Origin: DASUKM01 sp036278735 | GTDB lineage: Bacteria; Acidobacteriota; Vicinamibacteria; Vicinamibacterales; 2-12-FULL-66-21 | Direction: 5' to 3' | NCBI GenBank assembly: GCA_036278735.1 | Contig: DASUKM010000046.1 | Span: forward strand, 1-64,000 | DNA length: 64,000 nt | In this document: positions 25,453 through 34,211 of the stretch, in pieces | Numbering within the stretch: position 1 is the stretch's first letter | Layout: every line of letters starts with the position of its first letter | Notes under the pieces: model-generated | Seen by the model: only the letters and a program-made list of their open reading frames with translations | Told to the model about the DNA's origin: nothing | The model's database searches: none | Position numbers and translations under genes: made by a program

Positions 25453-26493
25453 TTGTGGGTCAGGCCTTCATGGCCTGACGAACCCGCTGGAGGCTGGACG
25501 CTGGCAGCTGCCCATTCTGTTCTGCACGTGCTCAACGGCGATTCGGTACGGGTCGGACTGGAGCAGTCAGGCGTGCCGGGCACCTTCTCGACGTGGGCGG
25601 ACGTGCTGCACGAAGGGCCGGTGCCGTACGTCTGGGGGGACGAATGGTGCCGGGCGCGCGCGGGGTATCTGGCCTCAGCCGGGTACGCACCCGAGCCGCA
25701 GGCGCTCGACCGATACCGCGCGACGGATGCCGCGCTCGAGCGCTTCGCCGAGTACGGCGAGGTCGTCTTCTGGTTCGAGCACGACCTGTACGATCAACTG
25801 CTGCTCATTCGTCATCTCGGGTGGCTGTCCCGTCTTCCGAAGCGGCACGACACGCGCTTCACTCTGATCTGCATCGGCTCGTTTCCGGGCATTTCCGACT
25901 TCGTCGGGCTCGGCCAGCTCACGCCTGCGCAGCTGGCGCCGTTGTTCGACACCAGACGTCCGTTGACGCAGGGGCAGATCGATCTCGGCGCCCGCGCATG
26001 GCGCGACTTCTGCGGCCCCGATCCGCGCGCGCTCGAATCGCTCGCCTCCGAACCGTCTGACGAACTGCCGTTTCTTGCCGGCGCGCTGCAGCGGCATCTG
26101 CAGGACTTTCCGTCCATCGTCAACGGACTCGCGCGCAGCGAAGCCCACATCCTGCAGGCTCTGGCGTCGGGCATCTCGTCGCCGTCCGACGTCTTTCGCG
26201 CCGTGGGACGGACAGAGGAGCGGGTGTTCATGGGAGACACGAGCTTCTGGACCATCGCGCGGCGGCTCGCGGGCGCCGCGCACCCGCCAATCGCACTCGC
26301 CGTCTCGGCCGCCTCTCCGGCCGTTTCCCTGCCGTCGGGCACCATGACGCTGACGGCCACCGGCCGCGACCTCCTGGCCAATCGGACGGACTACGTGACG
26401 CAGAGCGGCATCGACCGATGGATGGGCGGCGTGCATCTCACGCCGGGGAACCTGTTCCGCTGGGATGGACGGAAGGTGAGGATGAGCGGATAG
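25453..26493 (+). CDS. DUF1835-domain protein
   Basis: A protein of up to 346 residues. From about residue 24, LHVLNGDSVRVGLEQSGV, then STWADVLHEGPVP, is the DUF1835 signature. VVFWFEHDLYDQLLLIRHLGWL carries conserved acidic and aromatic residues, and a C-terminal helical part (DUF3658-like region) follows. Function is unknown for the family. The start is uncertain. TTG at 25453 has GGAGG ten bases upstream but lies inside a REP palindrome (25459-25479). A CTG at 25501 has GGAGG at 25489-25493. GTG at 25528 would remove part of the conserved opening. The gene converges on the ADOP permease at 26511. Confidence 0.7.
   Translation: MWVRPSWPDEPAGGWTLAAAHSVLHVLNGDSVRVGLEQSGVPGTFSTWADVLHEGPVPYVWGDEWCRARAGYLASAGYAPEPQALDRYRATDAALERFAEYGEVVFWFEHDLYDQLLLIRHLGWLSRLPKRHDTRFTLICIGSFPGISDFVGLGQLTPAQLAPLFDTRRPLTQGQIDLGARAWRDFCGPDPRALESLASEPSDELPFLAGALQRHLQDFPSIVNGLARSEAHILQALASGISSPSDVFRAVGRTEERVFMGDTSFWTIARRLAGAAHPPIALAVSAASPAVSLPSGTMTLTATGRDLLANRTDYVTQSGIDRWMGGVHLTPGNLFRWDGRKVRMSG
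25459..25479. repeat. REP-like palindrome GTCAGGCC-TTCAT-GGCCTGAC
   Basis: A perfect eight-base stem with a five-base loop, preceded by GTGG as in the other copies. It overlaps the first codons of the longest DUF1835 reading, so it also bears on the start choice. Confidence 0.75.
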
Positions 26494-26510
26494 GCGGAGG
26501 GCCGTCTGCT

Positions 26511-28955
26511 TCACTCCTGCCGAAGCGCACTGATCGGGTCCACGCGCGTCGCGCGACGCGCGGGGAAATAGGTGGCCGTCAGCGCGATGACCGTGAAGAG
26601 CAGCACGGCCCCGCCAAACGTGAGCGGATCGAGCGCGCTGACGCCCAGCAGGAACCCGCGCAGGATGCCCGACCCGAGCGCCCCGAGCACGACGCCGATC
26701 CCGATGCCGAGCAGCGTCAACACGAGCCCCTGCCGCAGCACCAGCCGGAGGACCGCGGCCCGGTTCGCTCCGAGCGCCATCCTGATGCCGATTTCCCGCG
26801 TGCGCCGGCCGACGGCATACGCGGTCACGCCGTAGATCCCGATGGCCGCGAGCAGCAGGCCGACGATCCCGAGGGTGCCGGCCACCGAGGCGGCAATCCG
26901 CTGCGGCACCAGGCCGATCGCGGTCACGTCCGTCATCGGCATCGCGTTGACGATCGGCAGCTGAGGATTCAGCTCGCGCATCAGCGATCGAACCTCGGGG
27001 ACGAGGCTCGTGCCGCTCGTCTTCACGAGCAGGGACACGCGGGGGTGATACTCCTGTGCGAGCGGCGCATAAATGTACGGCAGGTTCGCAACGTCCAGAT
27101 CGACGAAGCGCGCGTTCGTCGCGACCCCGACGACGGTGACGCGCCGCGGCTCGTCGAACCCGGTATCGATCACCAGTTCGCGCCCCGTCACGTCGAGCCG
27201 TCCCCAGAACCGTTGCGCCAGCGCCGCATTCACGATCACCACCGGCGGCGCGCCGGCATCGTCGCGATCGTCGAAGTCGCGTCCGCGCAGCAGCGGGACG
27301 TGCATCAGGCGGAAGAAGCCCGGCGTGACGGTGTTCCAGTCGACGGGAGGCGCCGTGCGCCGCGTCTCGCGCGAGGTCCCCGGCAGCCTGACGTCGCCAA
27401 ACCCGATGCGATCGCCATCGAGCGGCAGGTCCGCCGCGATGACCGCCCCCTGCACGCCCGGCAGCGCGCGCGCCCGCGAGACGAGCTGACGCGCGAAGGC
27501 GATCCCTGCCGCGTCCTTGTAACGGGCGAGCGACAGATCGAGCGAGACGACGTCGATGTTCGACTGGTCGAAGCCCGGATCGATGCTGGCGGCGTGCTCG
27601 AGCGCCCGCATGAAGAGGCCGCCCGCGATCACGATTACGAGCGACAGCGTGATCTGCCCGACCACGAAGACGTTTCGCAGCCGCAGCTTCCCTCCGGCGC
27701 TCCCGAGTCCCTCGGCCTTGAGCGCCGGGACGACGTCGGGACGGGACGCCTGCAGGGCGGGCGCGAGGCCGGCGAGGATCGCCGCGACGAGCGACAACAC
27801 GACGGCGAACGCCAGCACGCGCCAGTCGACCGCGATGTGCATCCCGATCGGCACGGGCAGCTGCGGCAACAGCGAGAGCAGGAGCGCGATGAGCCAGCGG
27901 CTGATCAGCAGACCCACGGCGCAGCCGGCCGCGAACAGCACGAGCGTTTCCGTCAGCAGTTGACGGATCAGACGCGCGCGCCCGGCGCCGATCGCGAGCC
28001 GGACGGCAATCTCGCGGCGCCGCGCCGCCGACCGCGCCAGCAGCATCCCGGCCACGTTGACGCACGCGATCAGGAACACGAGCGCCACGATGCCCATCAA
28101 CAACCCGATGAATCCGGCGATGATGCCGATGCGCCCGGGGAAGATGGACGTGGGGACGACCCGCAGCCCCTTGTCGCCGTTGGCCTGCGGATATTGCCGC
28201 GCGAGCATCTTGCCAATCGCGTCCACTTCGGCGTTGGCCTGCGCGACGGTGACCCCCGGCTTCAGCCGGCCGCCCATCATCAGCCAGATGATGCGGCGGT
28301 TGGTCAGCATGTCGGCGTTCGACGGACCCTGCACCTGCGTCGAGAGCGGGAGAAACAGATCGGCGCGGAGCACGGTCGTCCCCTGGAATCCCGGCGGGGC
28401 GACTCCGACGACCATGAACGGCTCGCCGGTGATGAGGATCGTCTTGCCCACGATCGACGGGTCGCCGCCGAATCGACGCCGCCACAAGTCGCTGGCGAGG
28501 ACGACGACGTGATTGCGCCCCGGCTGGTCGTCCGCATCCGTGAACAGCCGGCCGCGCTGGGAGTGCGTGCCGAGCACCTGAAAGTAGTTGCCCGTGACGC
28601 GCGTGCCATAGACGCGCTCGGCTTCGTCGCGCCCGCCGAGGCTCATCGGCTCCGGCTCGAAACGAAACGCGTAGATGCCGGTCAGCATCGTGGCGCGGTC
28701 CCGCAAGTCGCGGTAGTTCGGATAGGACGTGTTGTCGAAGCCGCCGCCGTTGGTCGTGCGTCCGATGTCGACGAGACGCCCGGGATGGTCAAGCCCGGGC
28801 AGCGGCCGCAGCAACAGAGCGCTGGCGACGGAAAAAATGGTCGCGTTCGCGCCGATGCCGATGGCCAGCGACAGGATGGCGGTCGCCGTGAACACCGGAC
28901 TCCGGCGGAGCCATCGCAGCGCGTATCGGATGTCCTGCAGCAGGGTCTCGGGCAT
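26511..28955 (-). CDS. ADOP-family FtsX/MacB-like permease
   Basis: An 814-residue permease that starts directly with MPETLLQDIRYALRWLRRSP and lacks the PadR-associated cytoplasmic extension of the other ADOP proteins here. The first transmembrane helix is TATAILSLAIGIGANATIFSV. The periplasmic MacB-type domain includes the typical LASDLWRRRFGGDPSIVG. FtsX cores are CVNVAGMLLARSAARRREIAVRLAIGA and, at the C terminus, RTREIGIRMALGANRAAV with PARRATRVDPISALRQE. No ATPase is adjacent. It lies 36 bases downstream of the small phosphatase gene on the same strand, but a perfect palindrome in that gap suggests separate control. Confidence 0.9.
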   Translation of the reverse strand: MPETLLQDIRYALRWLRRSPVFTATAILSLAIGIGANATIFSVASALLLRPLPGLDHPGRLVDIGRTTNGGGFDNTSYPNYRDLRDRATMLTGIYAFRFEPEPMSLGGRDEAERVYGTRVTGNYFQVLGTHSQRGRLFTDADDQPGRNHVVVLASDLWRRRFGGDPSIVGKTILITGEPFMVVGVAPPGFQGTTVLRADLFLPLSTQVQGPSNADMLTNRRIIWLMMGGRLKPGVTVAQANAEVDAIGKMLARQYPQANGDKGLRVVPTSIFPGRIGIIAGFIGLLMGIVALVFLIACVNVAGMLLARSAARRREIAVRLAIGAGRARLIRQLLTETLVLFAAGCAVGLLISRWLIALLLSLLPQLPVPIGMHIAVDWRVLAFAVVLSLVAAILAGLAPALQASRPDVVPALKAEGLGSAGGKLRLRNVFVVGQITLSLVIVIAGGLFMRALEHAASIDPGFDQSNIDVVSLDLSLARYKDAAGIAFARQLVSRARALPGVQGAVIAADLPLDGDRIGFGDVRLPGTSRETRRTAPPVDWNTVTPGFFRLMHVPLLRGRDFDDRDDAGAPPVVIVNAALAQRFWGRLDVTGRELVIDTGFDEPRRVTVVGVATNARFVDLDVANLPYIYAPLAQEYHPRVSLLVKTSGTSLVPEVRSLMRELNPQLPIVNAMPMTDVTAIGLVPQRIAASVAGTLGIVGLLLAAIGIYGVTAYAVGRRTREIGIRMALGANRAAVLRLVLRQGLVLTLLGIGIGVVLGALGSGILRGFLLGVSALDPLTFGGAVLLFTVIALTATYFPARRATRVDPISALRQE

Positions 28956-28963
28956 GTGGGATC

Positions 28964-28981
28964 CTACGAAGGCATTCGTAG
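28964..28981 (-). promoter_or_regulatory. 18-base palindrome upstream of ADOP start
   Basis: CTACGAA-GGCA-TTCGTAG, a perfect seven-base inverted repeat, ends nine bases before the ADOP ATG at 28955 and begins eleven bases after the upstream stop. Its size and place fit a repressor operator. The TACGA/TCGTA arms recall winged-helix (BlaI/MecI-like) sites, but no such regulator is in the window. Confidence 0.5.
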
Positions 28982-28991
28982 CGATGTTCCC

Positions 28992-29366
28992 TTATTCTTC
29001 CGTGAGGCGGTGTTCGGCCGCGATTCGCCGCAGGTGCGGCGTGACGCGTTCCTGCAGGAGCGCAATCAGCTCCGGGTGCAGGAACGAGTACTGATCGGGA
29101 ATGTCGAGGTTGACGACGCGGCGCAACGCGGGGTTGGCGGGGAACTGCTCGTTGAGGAACCGGACGTGCTCCGGCTCCATGACGAACACGACGTCCGCCC
29201 ATTCGAGCATCCGATCGTTGATCGGCACGAGCGCCTCGGAACTGGTGCCCGCCGAGGTCACCTCGAGCGCGGGATCCTTGCAGAAGAGGCGTTCGGCCGT
29301 CGCGCTCCGGTGACGGTTGTACCGGCAGATGAACAGCACGCGAATGGGCCGCTCGACAGGCTCCAT
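28992..29366 (-). CDS. Small predicted protein tyrosine phosphatase (COG4551-like)
   Basis: A 124-residue protein with the low-molecular-weight phosphatase P-loop C-x5-R-S in IRVLFICRYNRHRSATAERLF (Cys near residue 15). EVTSAGTSSEAL, WADVVFVMEPEHVRFL, VVNLDIPDQYSFLHPELI and a C-terminal basic helix match the small COG4551-like group, which is shorter than classical LMW-PTPs. It should hydrolyse a phosphate ester; the target is unknown. The ATG at 29366 is chosen because the longer open frame upstream runs backward through the tRNA gene and the heptamer repeat. Confidence 0.8.
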   Translation of the reverse strand: MEPVERPIRVLFICRYNRHRSATAERLFCKDPALEVTSAGTSSEALVPINDRMLEWADVVFVMEPEHVRFLNEQFPANPALRRVVNLDIPDQYSFLHPELIALLQERVTPHLRRIAAEHRLTEE

Positions 29367-29397
29367 GAGCGCTCCAATTGTACATGCCGGCGCCGTC

Positions 29398-29485
29398 CCG
29401 CTCCCCGCGCCCCGCGCCCCGCGCCCCGCGTCCCCGCGCTCCGCGCCCCCGCGCTCCGCCCCGCCCCGCGCCCCGCACCCCGCGT
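29398..29485. repeat. Heptamer tandem repeat (unit CCCCGCG)
   Basis: About a dozen imperfect copies of CCCCGCG, with T substitutions and length variants, lie between the phosphatase start and the tRNA gene. A GATAAT at 29490-29495, right after it, is a plausible -10 box for the tRNA. Confidence 0.85.
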
Positions 29486-29504
29486 GTGGGATAATTGCCG
29501 GCAT

Positions 29505-29581
29505 CGGGGCGTAGCGCAGCCTGGTAGCGCATCTGCTTTGGGAGCAGAGGGCCGTCGGTTCGAATCCGACCGCCCCGACCA
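29505..29581 (+). tRNA. tRNA-Pro (anticodon TGG)
   Basis: The 77-base cloverleaf includes an encoded CCA. The acceptor stem CGGGGCG (29505-29511) pairs with CGCCCCG (29571-29577), with discriminator A and CCA at 29579-29581. The anticodon arm CTGCT-TTGGGAG-AGCAG reads TGG, and the T arm contains GGTTCGAATCC. The next gene starts 27 bases downstream and may share the transcript. Confidence 0.97.
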
Positions 29582-29607
29582 CTTCACCTGCACAGGAACA
29601 TCGCTCG

Positions 29608-30591
29608 ATGCCGCGTGCCGTCCGCACAGGTCTGCTGATCGTCGGCGCCGCGGTGCTCGTGATCCTCATCGTCCACATCGGGCCCGCCGTGATCGTCGGC
29701 CTGCTGCGTCAGGTCGGCTGGAGCCTCGTGGTGGTGTCCGGTGTATACGCCGTGCACCTGGCCGTGCGGGCCGTCGGCATCTGGCGCAGCCTGCCCGACG
29801 CGACGCTGGGGCTCGTCGACGTGCTGCGGATCCGCTTTGCCGCCGAATCCGTCGAGATGCTGACGTTCACCGGCCCGTTCCTCGCCGAGCCGGCCAAGGG
29901 ATGGCTGCTGGCCCGGCGCGGGGTCAAGACCGCCGACGCCTACGGCGCGATCGCCATCGAATATCTTCTCTACACGGCGATGTCGGCGTGGATCGCGGCC
30001 AGCGCGCTGTCTCTGTTGATCGGACGGCGGGCGCTGCCGGTGGCCGTGCGCGTGCCGGTGCTCGGGGTCATCGCGCTGCTGGTGCTGTTCACCGGCGCAT
30101 TCGTCTATGCGGCGGTCACGGAGACGGGACTGATCGTGCCGGCCCTTCGCGCGGCGGGGGCGCTGATCGGACGGAAGCGCGCGCTCGCGGCGGCCCGGCA
30201 GGTCGAACCAGTGGAGCGCGTGCTCGTGCACTTCATGCACGCGCGTCCGCGCCGGCTGCTCGAAGTGCTCGGTCTCGAATTCTGCAGCCACGCGCTGCTG
30301 GTGCTCGAGATTGGAATCCTGTTTCGCGCGATCGGCGTTCGCTCGCTGCCGCTCGATCCCTGGATCATCGAAGGAGGCGTGAAGTTCACGAGCGTCGCCT
30401 TTTTCTTCATCCCCGGCCAGGTCGGGGCCTCCGAGAGCGTCTACGCGCTGGTCACGGCGGCGCTCGGGTTGCCGGCGGCCGTCGGCCTGACGCTCGCGCT
30501 GGTGCGCCGCCTGCGGGCGCTGATCGTGGCGGGCTTCGGCCTCCTCGTGCTGCCGCCGGACCTCAGGCCGGCGGTGAGTCGGCTTTCCTGA
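29608..30591 (+). CDS. Flippase-like / lysylphosphatidylglycerol synthase transmembrane-domain protein
   Basis: A 327-residue integral membrane protein with about eight hydrophobic segments, starting with LLIVGAAVLVILIVHIG. The internal sequence FAAESVEMLTFTGPFLAEPAKGWLLARRGV and the later FTSVAFFFIPGQVGASESVYALV match the UPF0104/LPG-synthase transmembrane family (first part and glycine-rich PGQVGxxE signature). The catalytic GNAT-like domain of MprF is absent, so a lipid flippase or related membrane role is more likely than aminoacyl transfer. AGGA lies ten bases upstream of the ATG. Its end overlaps the end of the converging MFS gene by 29 bases. Confidence 0.8.
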   Translation: MPRAVRTGLLIVGAAVLVILIVHIGPAVIVGLLRQVGWSLVVVSGVYAVHLAVRAVGIWRSLPDATLGLVDVLRIRFAAESVEMLTFTGPFLAEPAKGWLLARRGVKTADAYGAIAIEYLLYTAMSAWIAASALSLLIGRRALPVAVRVPVLGVIALLVLFTGAFVYAAVTETGLIVPALRAAGALIGRKRALAAARQVEPVERVLVHFMHARPRRLLEVLGLEFCSHALLVLEIGILFRAIGVRSLPLDPWIIEGGVKFTSVAFFFIPGQVGASESVYALVTAALGLPAAVGLTLALVRRLRALIVAGFGLLVLPPDLRPAVSRLS

Positions 30592-31807
30592 AGCTCGCGC
30601 CGCGCGCTTCGGGACCGGCGCAGATGACGATCACGCCGACGATGAAGACGCCGGTCATCAGGAGCCCCATGGACTGCCGATAGCTGAACATCTCGCCGAG
30701 CGACGACTCGACGTACGGAATGCTCGACGCGCACAGCACGCCGAGCTGGTACGCGAAGCCGGGAAAGAACCCGCGGAGCGACCCGGGCGACAGCTCGTTG
30801 ATGTGCGCCGGGATCACCCCCCAGGCCCCCTGCACGAAGAACTGCATCAGGAACACGCCGACCAGCGTCGTGACGGGGCTGAGGCCCGCGATCCAGAACG
30901 GCACCACGACGAGCGCGCAGATCGCGGCGGTCGCCATCGCCCGGCGGCGTCCGCGGCGATCCGAATAGTGGCCGAACACGAGGCCGCCGAGCACCGCCCC
31001 GACCATCGAGAGCATCGTGATGTCGGCAATCCGCGCCTTGCTGTACCCAAGCGTGCCGAGCAGCGTCGGGTACATGTCCTGGGTGCCGTGCGACATGAAG
31101 TTCATCATCGCCATCAGGACGACGAGGTACAGGAAGCGGCGCCAGTGCTGCAGCATCGATCGACGGTACGACGCCCAGTCCATCCGGTGTTCGTGCCACG
31201 CCTCGGGTTCCTTCACGCGCGCCCGGATGAACAGCGAGAGCAGCGCCGGCAGCCCGCCGATGAAGAACATCACGCGCCAGCCGTTGCCGGGCGAATAGGC
31301 GTTGGCGACCGGATAAATCGTGAGGAACGCGAGGGCGGCCAGGAGGTTGCCGATCGCGTAGCCCTCCTGCAGGACGCCCGACAGCAGCCCGCGGATCCGC
31401 GGCGGCGCCCATTCGAGCGCGAGCGACGCGCCCACGCCCCATTCACCGCCCATCGCCACGCCAAACAGCATCCGGAGCGCGATGAACACGCCGTAGCTGG
31501 GCGCGAGGCCGCACAGCACGGAAATGATCGCGTACAGGACGACGTTGAGCATCAGCGGCAGGCGGCGCCCGTAGTGGTCCGCCATGAGGCCGAACACGAC
31601 GGCGCCCACCGGACGCATCGCCAGCGTCAACGTGATCGCCAGCGCGATCTCGGGACGCGTCTTGCCGAAGGCGGCGGCGACGTCGTCGAGGACGAGGGTG
31701 AGGATGAAGAAGTCGAAGGCGTCGAGCGTCCAGCCGAAGAATCCTGCGAGGACGGCGTTGCGCTGGTTGGTCCGCTCGGCCGAAGCGCGGACGGCAGTCG
31801 GGGGCAT
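30563..31807 (-). CDS. Major facilitator superfamily carrier (SHS/AAHS-like carboxylate transporter)
   Basis: A 414-residue, 12-helix MFS protein. The first helix is AVLAGFFGWTLDAFDFFIL, with the double-Asp pattern of the sialate/lactate and aromatic-acid symporter groups. The loop 2-3 motif is GLMADHYGRRLPLM, and the loop 8-9 repeat is FGHYSDRRGRRRAM. GEWGVGASLALEW in helix 5 and an RGLLSGVLQEGYAIGN motif also fit the SHS family. Proton-coupled uptake of a carboxylate or sugar acid is the likely role; the substrate is unknown. The ATG at 31807 is chosen because the 21 preceding codons add no conserved sequence. It overlaps the flippase-like gene tail to tail by 29 bases. Confidence 0.85.
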   Translation of the reverse strand: MPPTAVRASAERTNQRNAVLAGFFGWTLDAFDFFILTLVLDDVAAAFGKTRPEIALAITLTLAMRPVGAVVFGLMADHYGRRLPLMLNVVLYAIISVLCGLAPSYGVFIALRMLFGVAMGGEWGVGASLALEWAPPRIRGLLSGVLQEGYAIGNLLAALAFLTIYPVANAYSPGNGWRVMFFIGGLPALLSLFIRARVKEPEAWHEHRMDWASYRRSMLQHWRRFLYLVVLMAMMNFMSHGTQDMYPTLLGTLGYSKARIADITMLSMVGAVLGGLVFGHYSDRRGRRRAMATAAICALVVVPFWIAGLSPVTTLVGVFLMQFFVQGAWGVIPAHINELSPGSLRGFFPGFAYQLGVLCASSIPYVESSLGEMFSYRQSMGLLMTGVFIVGVIVICAGPEARGASFRKADSPPA

Positions 31808-31876
31808 GTTCGCGCAGCATACCAGAGGTGACACGCTCGGCTCACTCGCCGCTGGCGGCGATCGGGTCACACGTGC

Positions 31877-33124
31877 TCAAAAACTGAAACCGGTCGAGAA
31901 CGCGACGCGCGTGCCGCCGCCCAGCTCGCGCGCGACATCGAGGTTCAGCGTGATGAACGGCGCGACGAGAAAGAGGCCCGCGCCCGCGCCGCGATGGACG
32001 GGCCCGTCGCCGAGGGGAGTGCCGAACGGCGTGACGAGCCCGGCATCATAAAAGATCGTCGCGCCGAGCCGCGCCGCGCTCAGCGGCGAGGAGAAGGGGA
32101 CGCGGACTTCGGCGGACCCGATCGCCCGCTCGTCGCCGGCGTACGCGCCGGCGCGCACGCCTCGAATCGTGGCCGCGCCGCCGAGCAGCCACTGCTCGTA
32201 CTCGGGAAGTGGACCGGACGCGCGATCGTACTGCGCGCGCAAGGCCAGCACGGTCTGGCCGAACAGGCGCTTGTAGCCGCGCGCGTCGAGTCGATAGCGC
32301 TGGACGGCGGCGCGGCCGTGGGCGTCGAACGTGTTCCAGCCCGCGCCGAAGAAAACCGCGTCGACCGGATAGGACGGGTTGTTGCGCGTGTCGAGCGTCA
32401 CGTCGACGCCACCCGTCCAGAAACGCCCGTCGACGCCGGCGAAGCGGACCTGGGTGCGGGCGAGATCGCCCCCCACGACGAGATCGCGCGCGAGGCGCCG
32501 CTCGACCCGCACGTGGGCGCCGGTGCGCCGGTCAATCGCTTCGAAATGCGGATTCTCGCGCCGCGACAGATCGAGGGCGCCGGTGAGGCGCGAGATCGGC
32601 CCGCTCTGCCAATCGCGCTCGGCTTCGAGCGCGACCCGCCGCGTGCCGCCCCACGTCACGGGGACCGACAGCCGCTCGCCCGCGCCCAGCAGGCCCACCG
32701 TGCTCGTGCGCGCTCCGTACGTCAGGCCGTAGCCGTCCTCGTAGTCCAGAATCGGCAGGAACATCAACCGGTTCGCCAGCCGCTTCAGCGGCGAAGGGGG
32801 CCGGCCGGAGGCTGAGAGCCCGGGGCGCTCGTGGACGATCAGGATCAGCGCGACCCGATCCATCGCCAGGGACGGATAGCGCGTCCTGACGTCGACGCTG
32901 TCGAAGCGGCCGCTGTCGCGCAGGCGTCGCGTGACGGCCGCGACGAGCGCCGGCGTGGCGGCCGCGCCAGGGGGAACGGCGGCGATCGCGAGCACCTGGG
33001 CGTCGCTCAGCGTCACGTTTCCGTGCACGCGGATCTCGACGATCCTGCCGGCCGCCACCGGTGGCGGCGCCTGCCCGAGGACCGCGGCCGAGAGCGAGGC
33101 CGCCAGCGCCGCTGCCGCAATCAC
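31877..33124 (-). CDS. TamA/BamA-type outer-membrane beta-barrel protein
   Basis: A 415-residue protein. A signal peptide (AAAALAASLSAAVLGQA) is followed by one POTRA-like domain (residues about 28-110: IVEIRVHGNVTLSDAQVLAIA ... RDSGRFDSVDVR). The C-terminal Omp85-like barrel includes TLDTRNNPSYPVDAVF, LLGGAATIRGVRAGAYAGDERAIGSAEVR, the lid-lock motif relative, and ends GTRVAFSTGFSF with a terminal Phe. With only one POTRA it is shorter than BamA or TamA and resembles Acidobacterial single-POTRA Omp85 proteins. The GTG start overlaps the preceding gene's stop (GTGA), so the pair is coupled. Confidence 0.8.
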   Translation of the reverse strand: MIAAAALAASLSAAVLGQAPPPVAAGRIVEIRVHGNVTLSDAQVLAIAAVPPGAAATPALVAAVTRRLRDSGRFDSVDVRTRYPSLAMDRVALILIVHERPGLSASGRPPSPLKRLANRLMFLPILDYEDGYGLTYGARTSTVGLLGAGERLSVPVTWGGTRRVALEAERDWQSGPISRLTGALDLSRRENPHFEAIDRRTGAHVRVERRLARDLVVGGDLARTQVRFAGVDGRFWTGGVDVTLDTRNNPSYPVDAVFFGAGWNTFDAHGRAAVQRYRLDARGYKRLFGQTVLALRAQYDRASGPLPEYEQWLLGGAATIRGVRAGAYAGDERAIGSAEVRVPFSSPLSAARLGATIFYDAGLVTPFGTPLGDGPVHRGAGAGLFLVAPFITLNLDVARELGGGTRVAFSTGFSF

Positions 33125-34047
33125 CGCGCCTCCGGCTGTTTGATGCGGATGCGGGAATGCACGTCGGCCTGCCGGTAATTCGAGAACTCGCGCCGGTACG
33201 TCGCCTGGAACGAACCGTTGGCCAGCGTGACCGCGCCGTGGACCGACAGGTTGCGCGGCAGCCACACGCCCTTGAACGGCTGCCCCATTGCCATCGACGC
33301 GCGCAGGTCGTCCACGCGCACCAGCCAGGCGGCCGGCAGGAAGTCGAGCCAGACGTTGTCGAACGTGAACTCGACGATCTGGTCCTCGGTCGGGTCGACC
33401 CACAGCGTCACGAGCGCCGTCTTGTTCATCTTCCGATTGAGATCCTGCTCTGCCGTGGAGGGGGGCGCGTCGGGGTCGTCGTCGTCGGGATCCGTGAACA
33501 TGCGGGTGGGGTAGTACTCGATGCGCAGCGTGTCGTGCCCGTCCACCGGCTCGTGCCCCACGAGATAGTAGTTGCCCGGGTCGAAGTGGAAATCGAGGAA
33601 GTACGATTCGGACACGAAGCGCGGCTCGTTCACGGCGGGCCCGGCGGGCGGCTCGTGCTTTTCTGCCTGCGCGCGGTCCTGATCGTGCCGGCGCTGCCGC
33701 CGATCGAGTTCGCTCTGGTACCAGCGGGCCTCGTACGCGCGGCGGTCCGTGTCGGAGATCGGGACGCCGTCGAATCGGACCGGGCTGCGCACGTGGATAC
33801 CGTTGCGCACGTACCACGTGTACTCGCGCCGCATGCGCGTGACCGGCGTCCCGCCCGGGCCGAGCAGCTCGAAGGTCTCGAGTTCGTCGAGCACGTACTG
33901 ATTGAGCGTCTGGCGGTTCACGTCGCGCCGCTTCAGCGTGCGCGCCATCAACGCGTCGAGGTCGTTCGACGGGGCAGACGGCGCCTGGCCGGCCGCCTGG
34001 GCGATCAGGGCTGCCGTCAGGCCAGCGACAACGGCGAGTGCACGCAC
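33121..34047 (-). CDS. Secreted outer-membrane lipoprotein-sorting-like protein
   Basis: A 308-residue exported protein with signal peptide RALAVVAGLTAALIAQAAGQA. SESYFLDFHFDPGNYYLVG, DTLRIEYYPTRMF and NKTALVTLWVDPTEDQIVEFTFDNV resemble the curved beta-sheet of LolA/LppX-like carriers, where DxxxxxIxxFxFDNV strands are typical. A charged middle segment (DRRQRRHDQDRAQAEKHE) is disordered. It is coupled to the single-POTRA barrel gene, so a shared role in moving a lipid or protein to the outer membrane is a reasonable inference. The GTG at 34047, with GGAGGA directly upstream, is favoured because the longer ATG reading adds a Cys/Pro-rich stretch from a repeat-like region. Confidence 0.65.
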   Translation of the reverse strand: MRALAVVAGLTAALIAQAAGQAPSAPSNDLDALMARTLKRRDVNRQTLNQYVLDELETFELLGPGGTPVTRMRREYTWYVRNGIHVRSPVRFDGVPISDTDRRAYEARWYQSELDRRQRRHDQDRAQAEKHEPPAGPAVNEPRFVSESYFLDFHFDPGNYYLVGHEPVDGHDTLRIEYYPTRMFTDPDDDDPDAPPSTAEQDLNRKMNKTALVTLWVDPTEDQIVEFTFDNVWLDFLPAAWLVRVDDLRASMAMGQPFKGVWLPRNLSVHGAVTLANGSFQATYRREFSNYRQADVHSRIRIKQPEAR

Positions 34048-34211
34048 GCGTCCTCCAAAAGCACCCGGGGAAAAACAAGCCGGGCAAAATGCAGCCGGGG
34101 CGGAAATGCAGGCGGGCTGGTGACGTAGACGCGCCCGCACCGCGTCTGGTTCCCGCGGCGGCGGGCATGTTGGTTGCACCCCCGAGTCGATCGGCGCCCC
34201 ACGGAGGAATT

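Noticed and set aside
26418..30683. 1421-codon plus-strand ORF
   Set aside because: It runs antisense through an ADOP permease and the phosphatase, and through the tRNA gene, and is rich in Arg, Gln and His without any domain.
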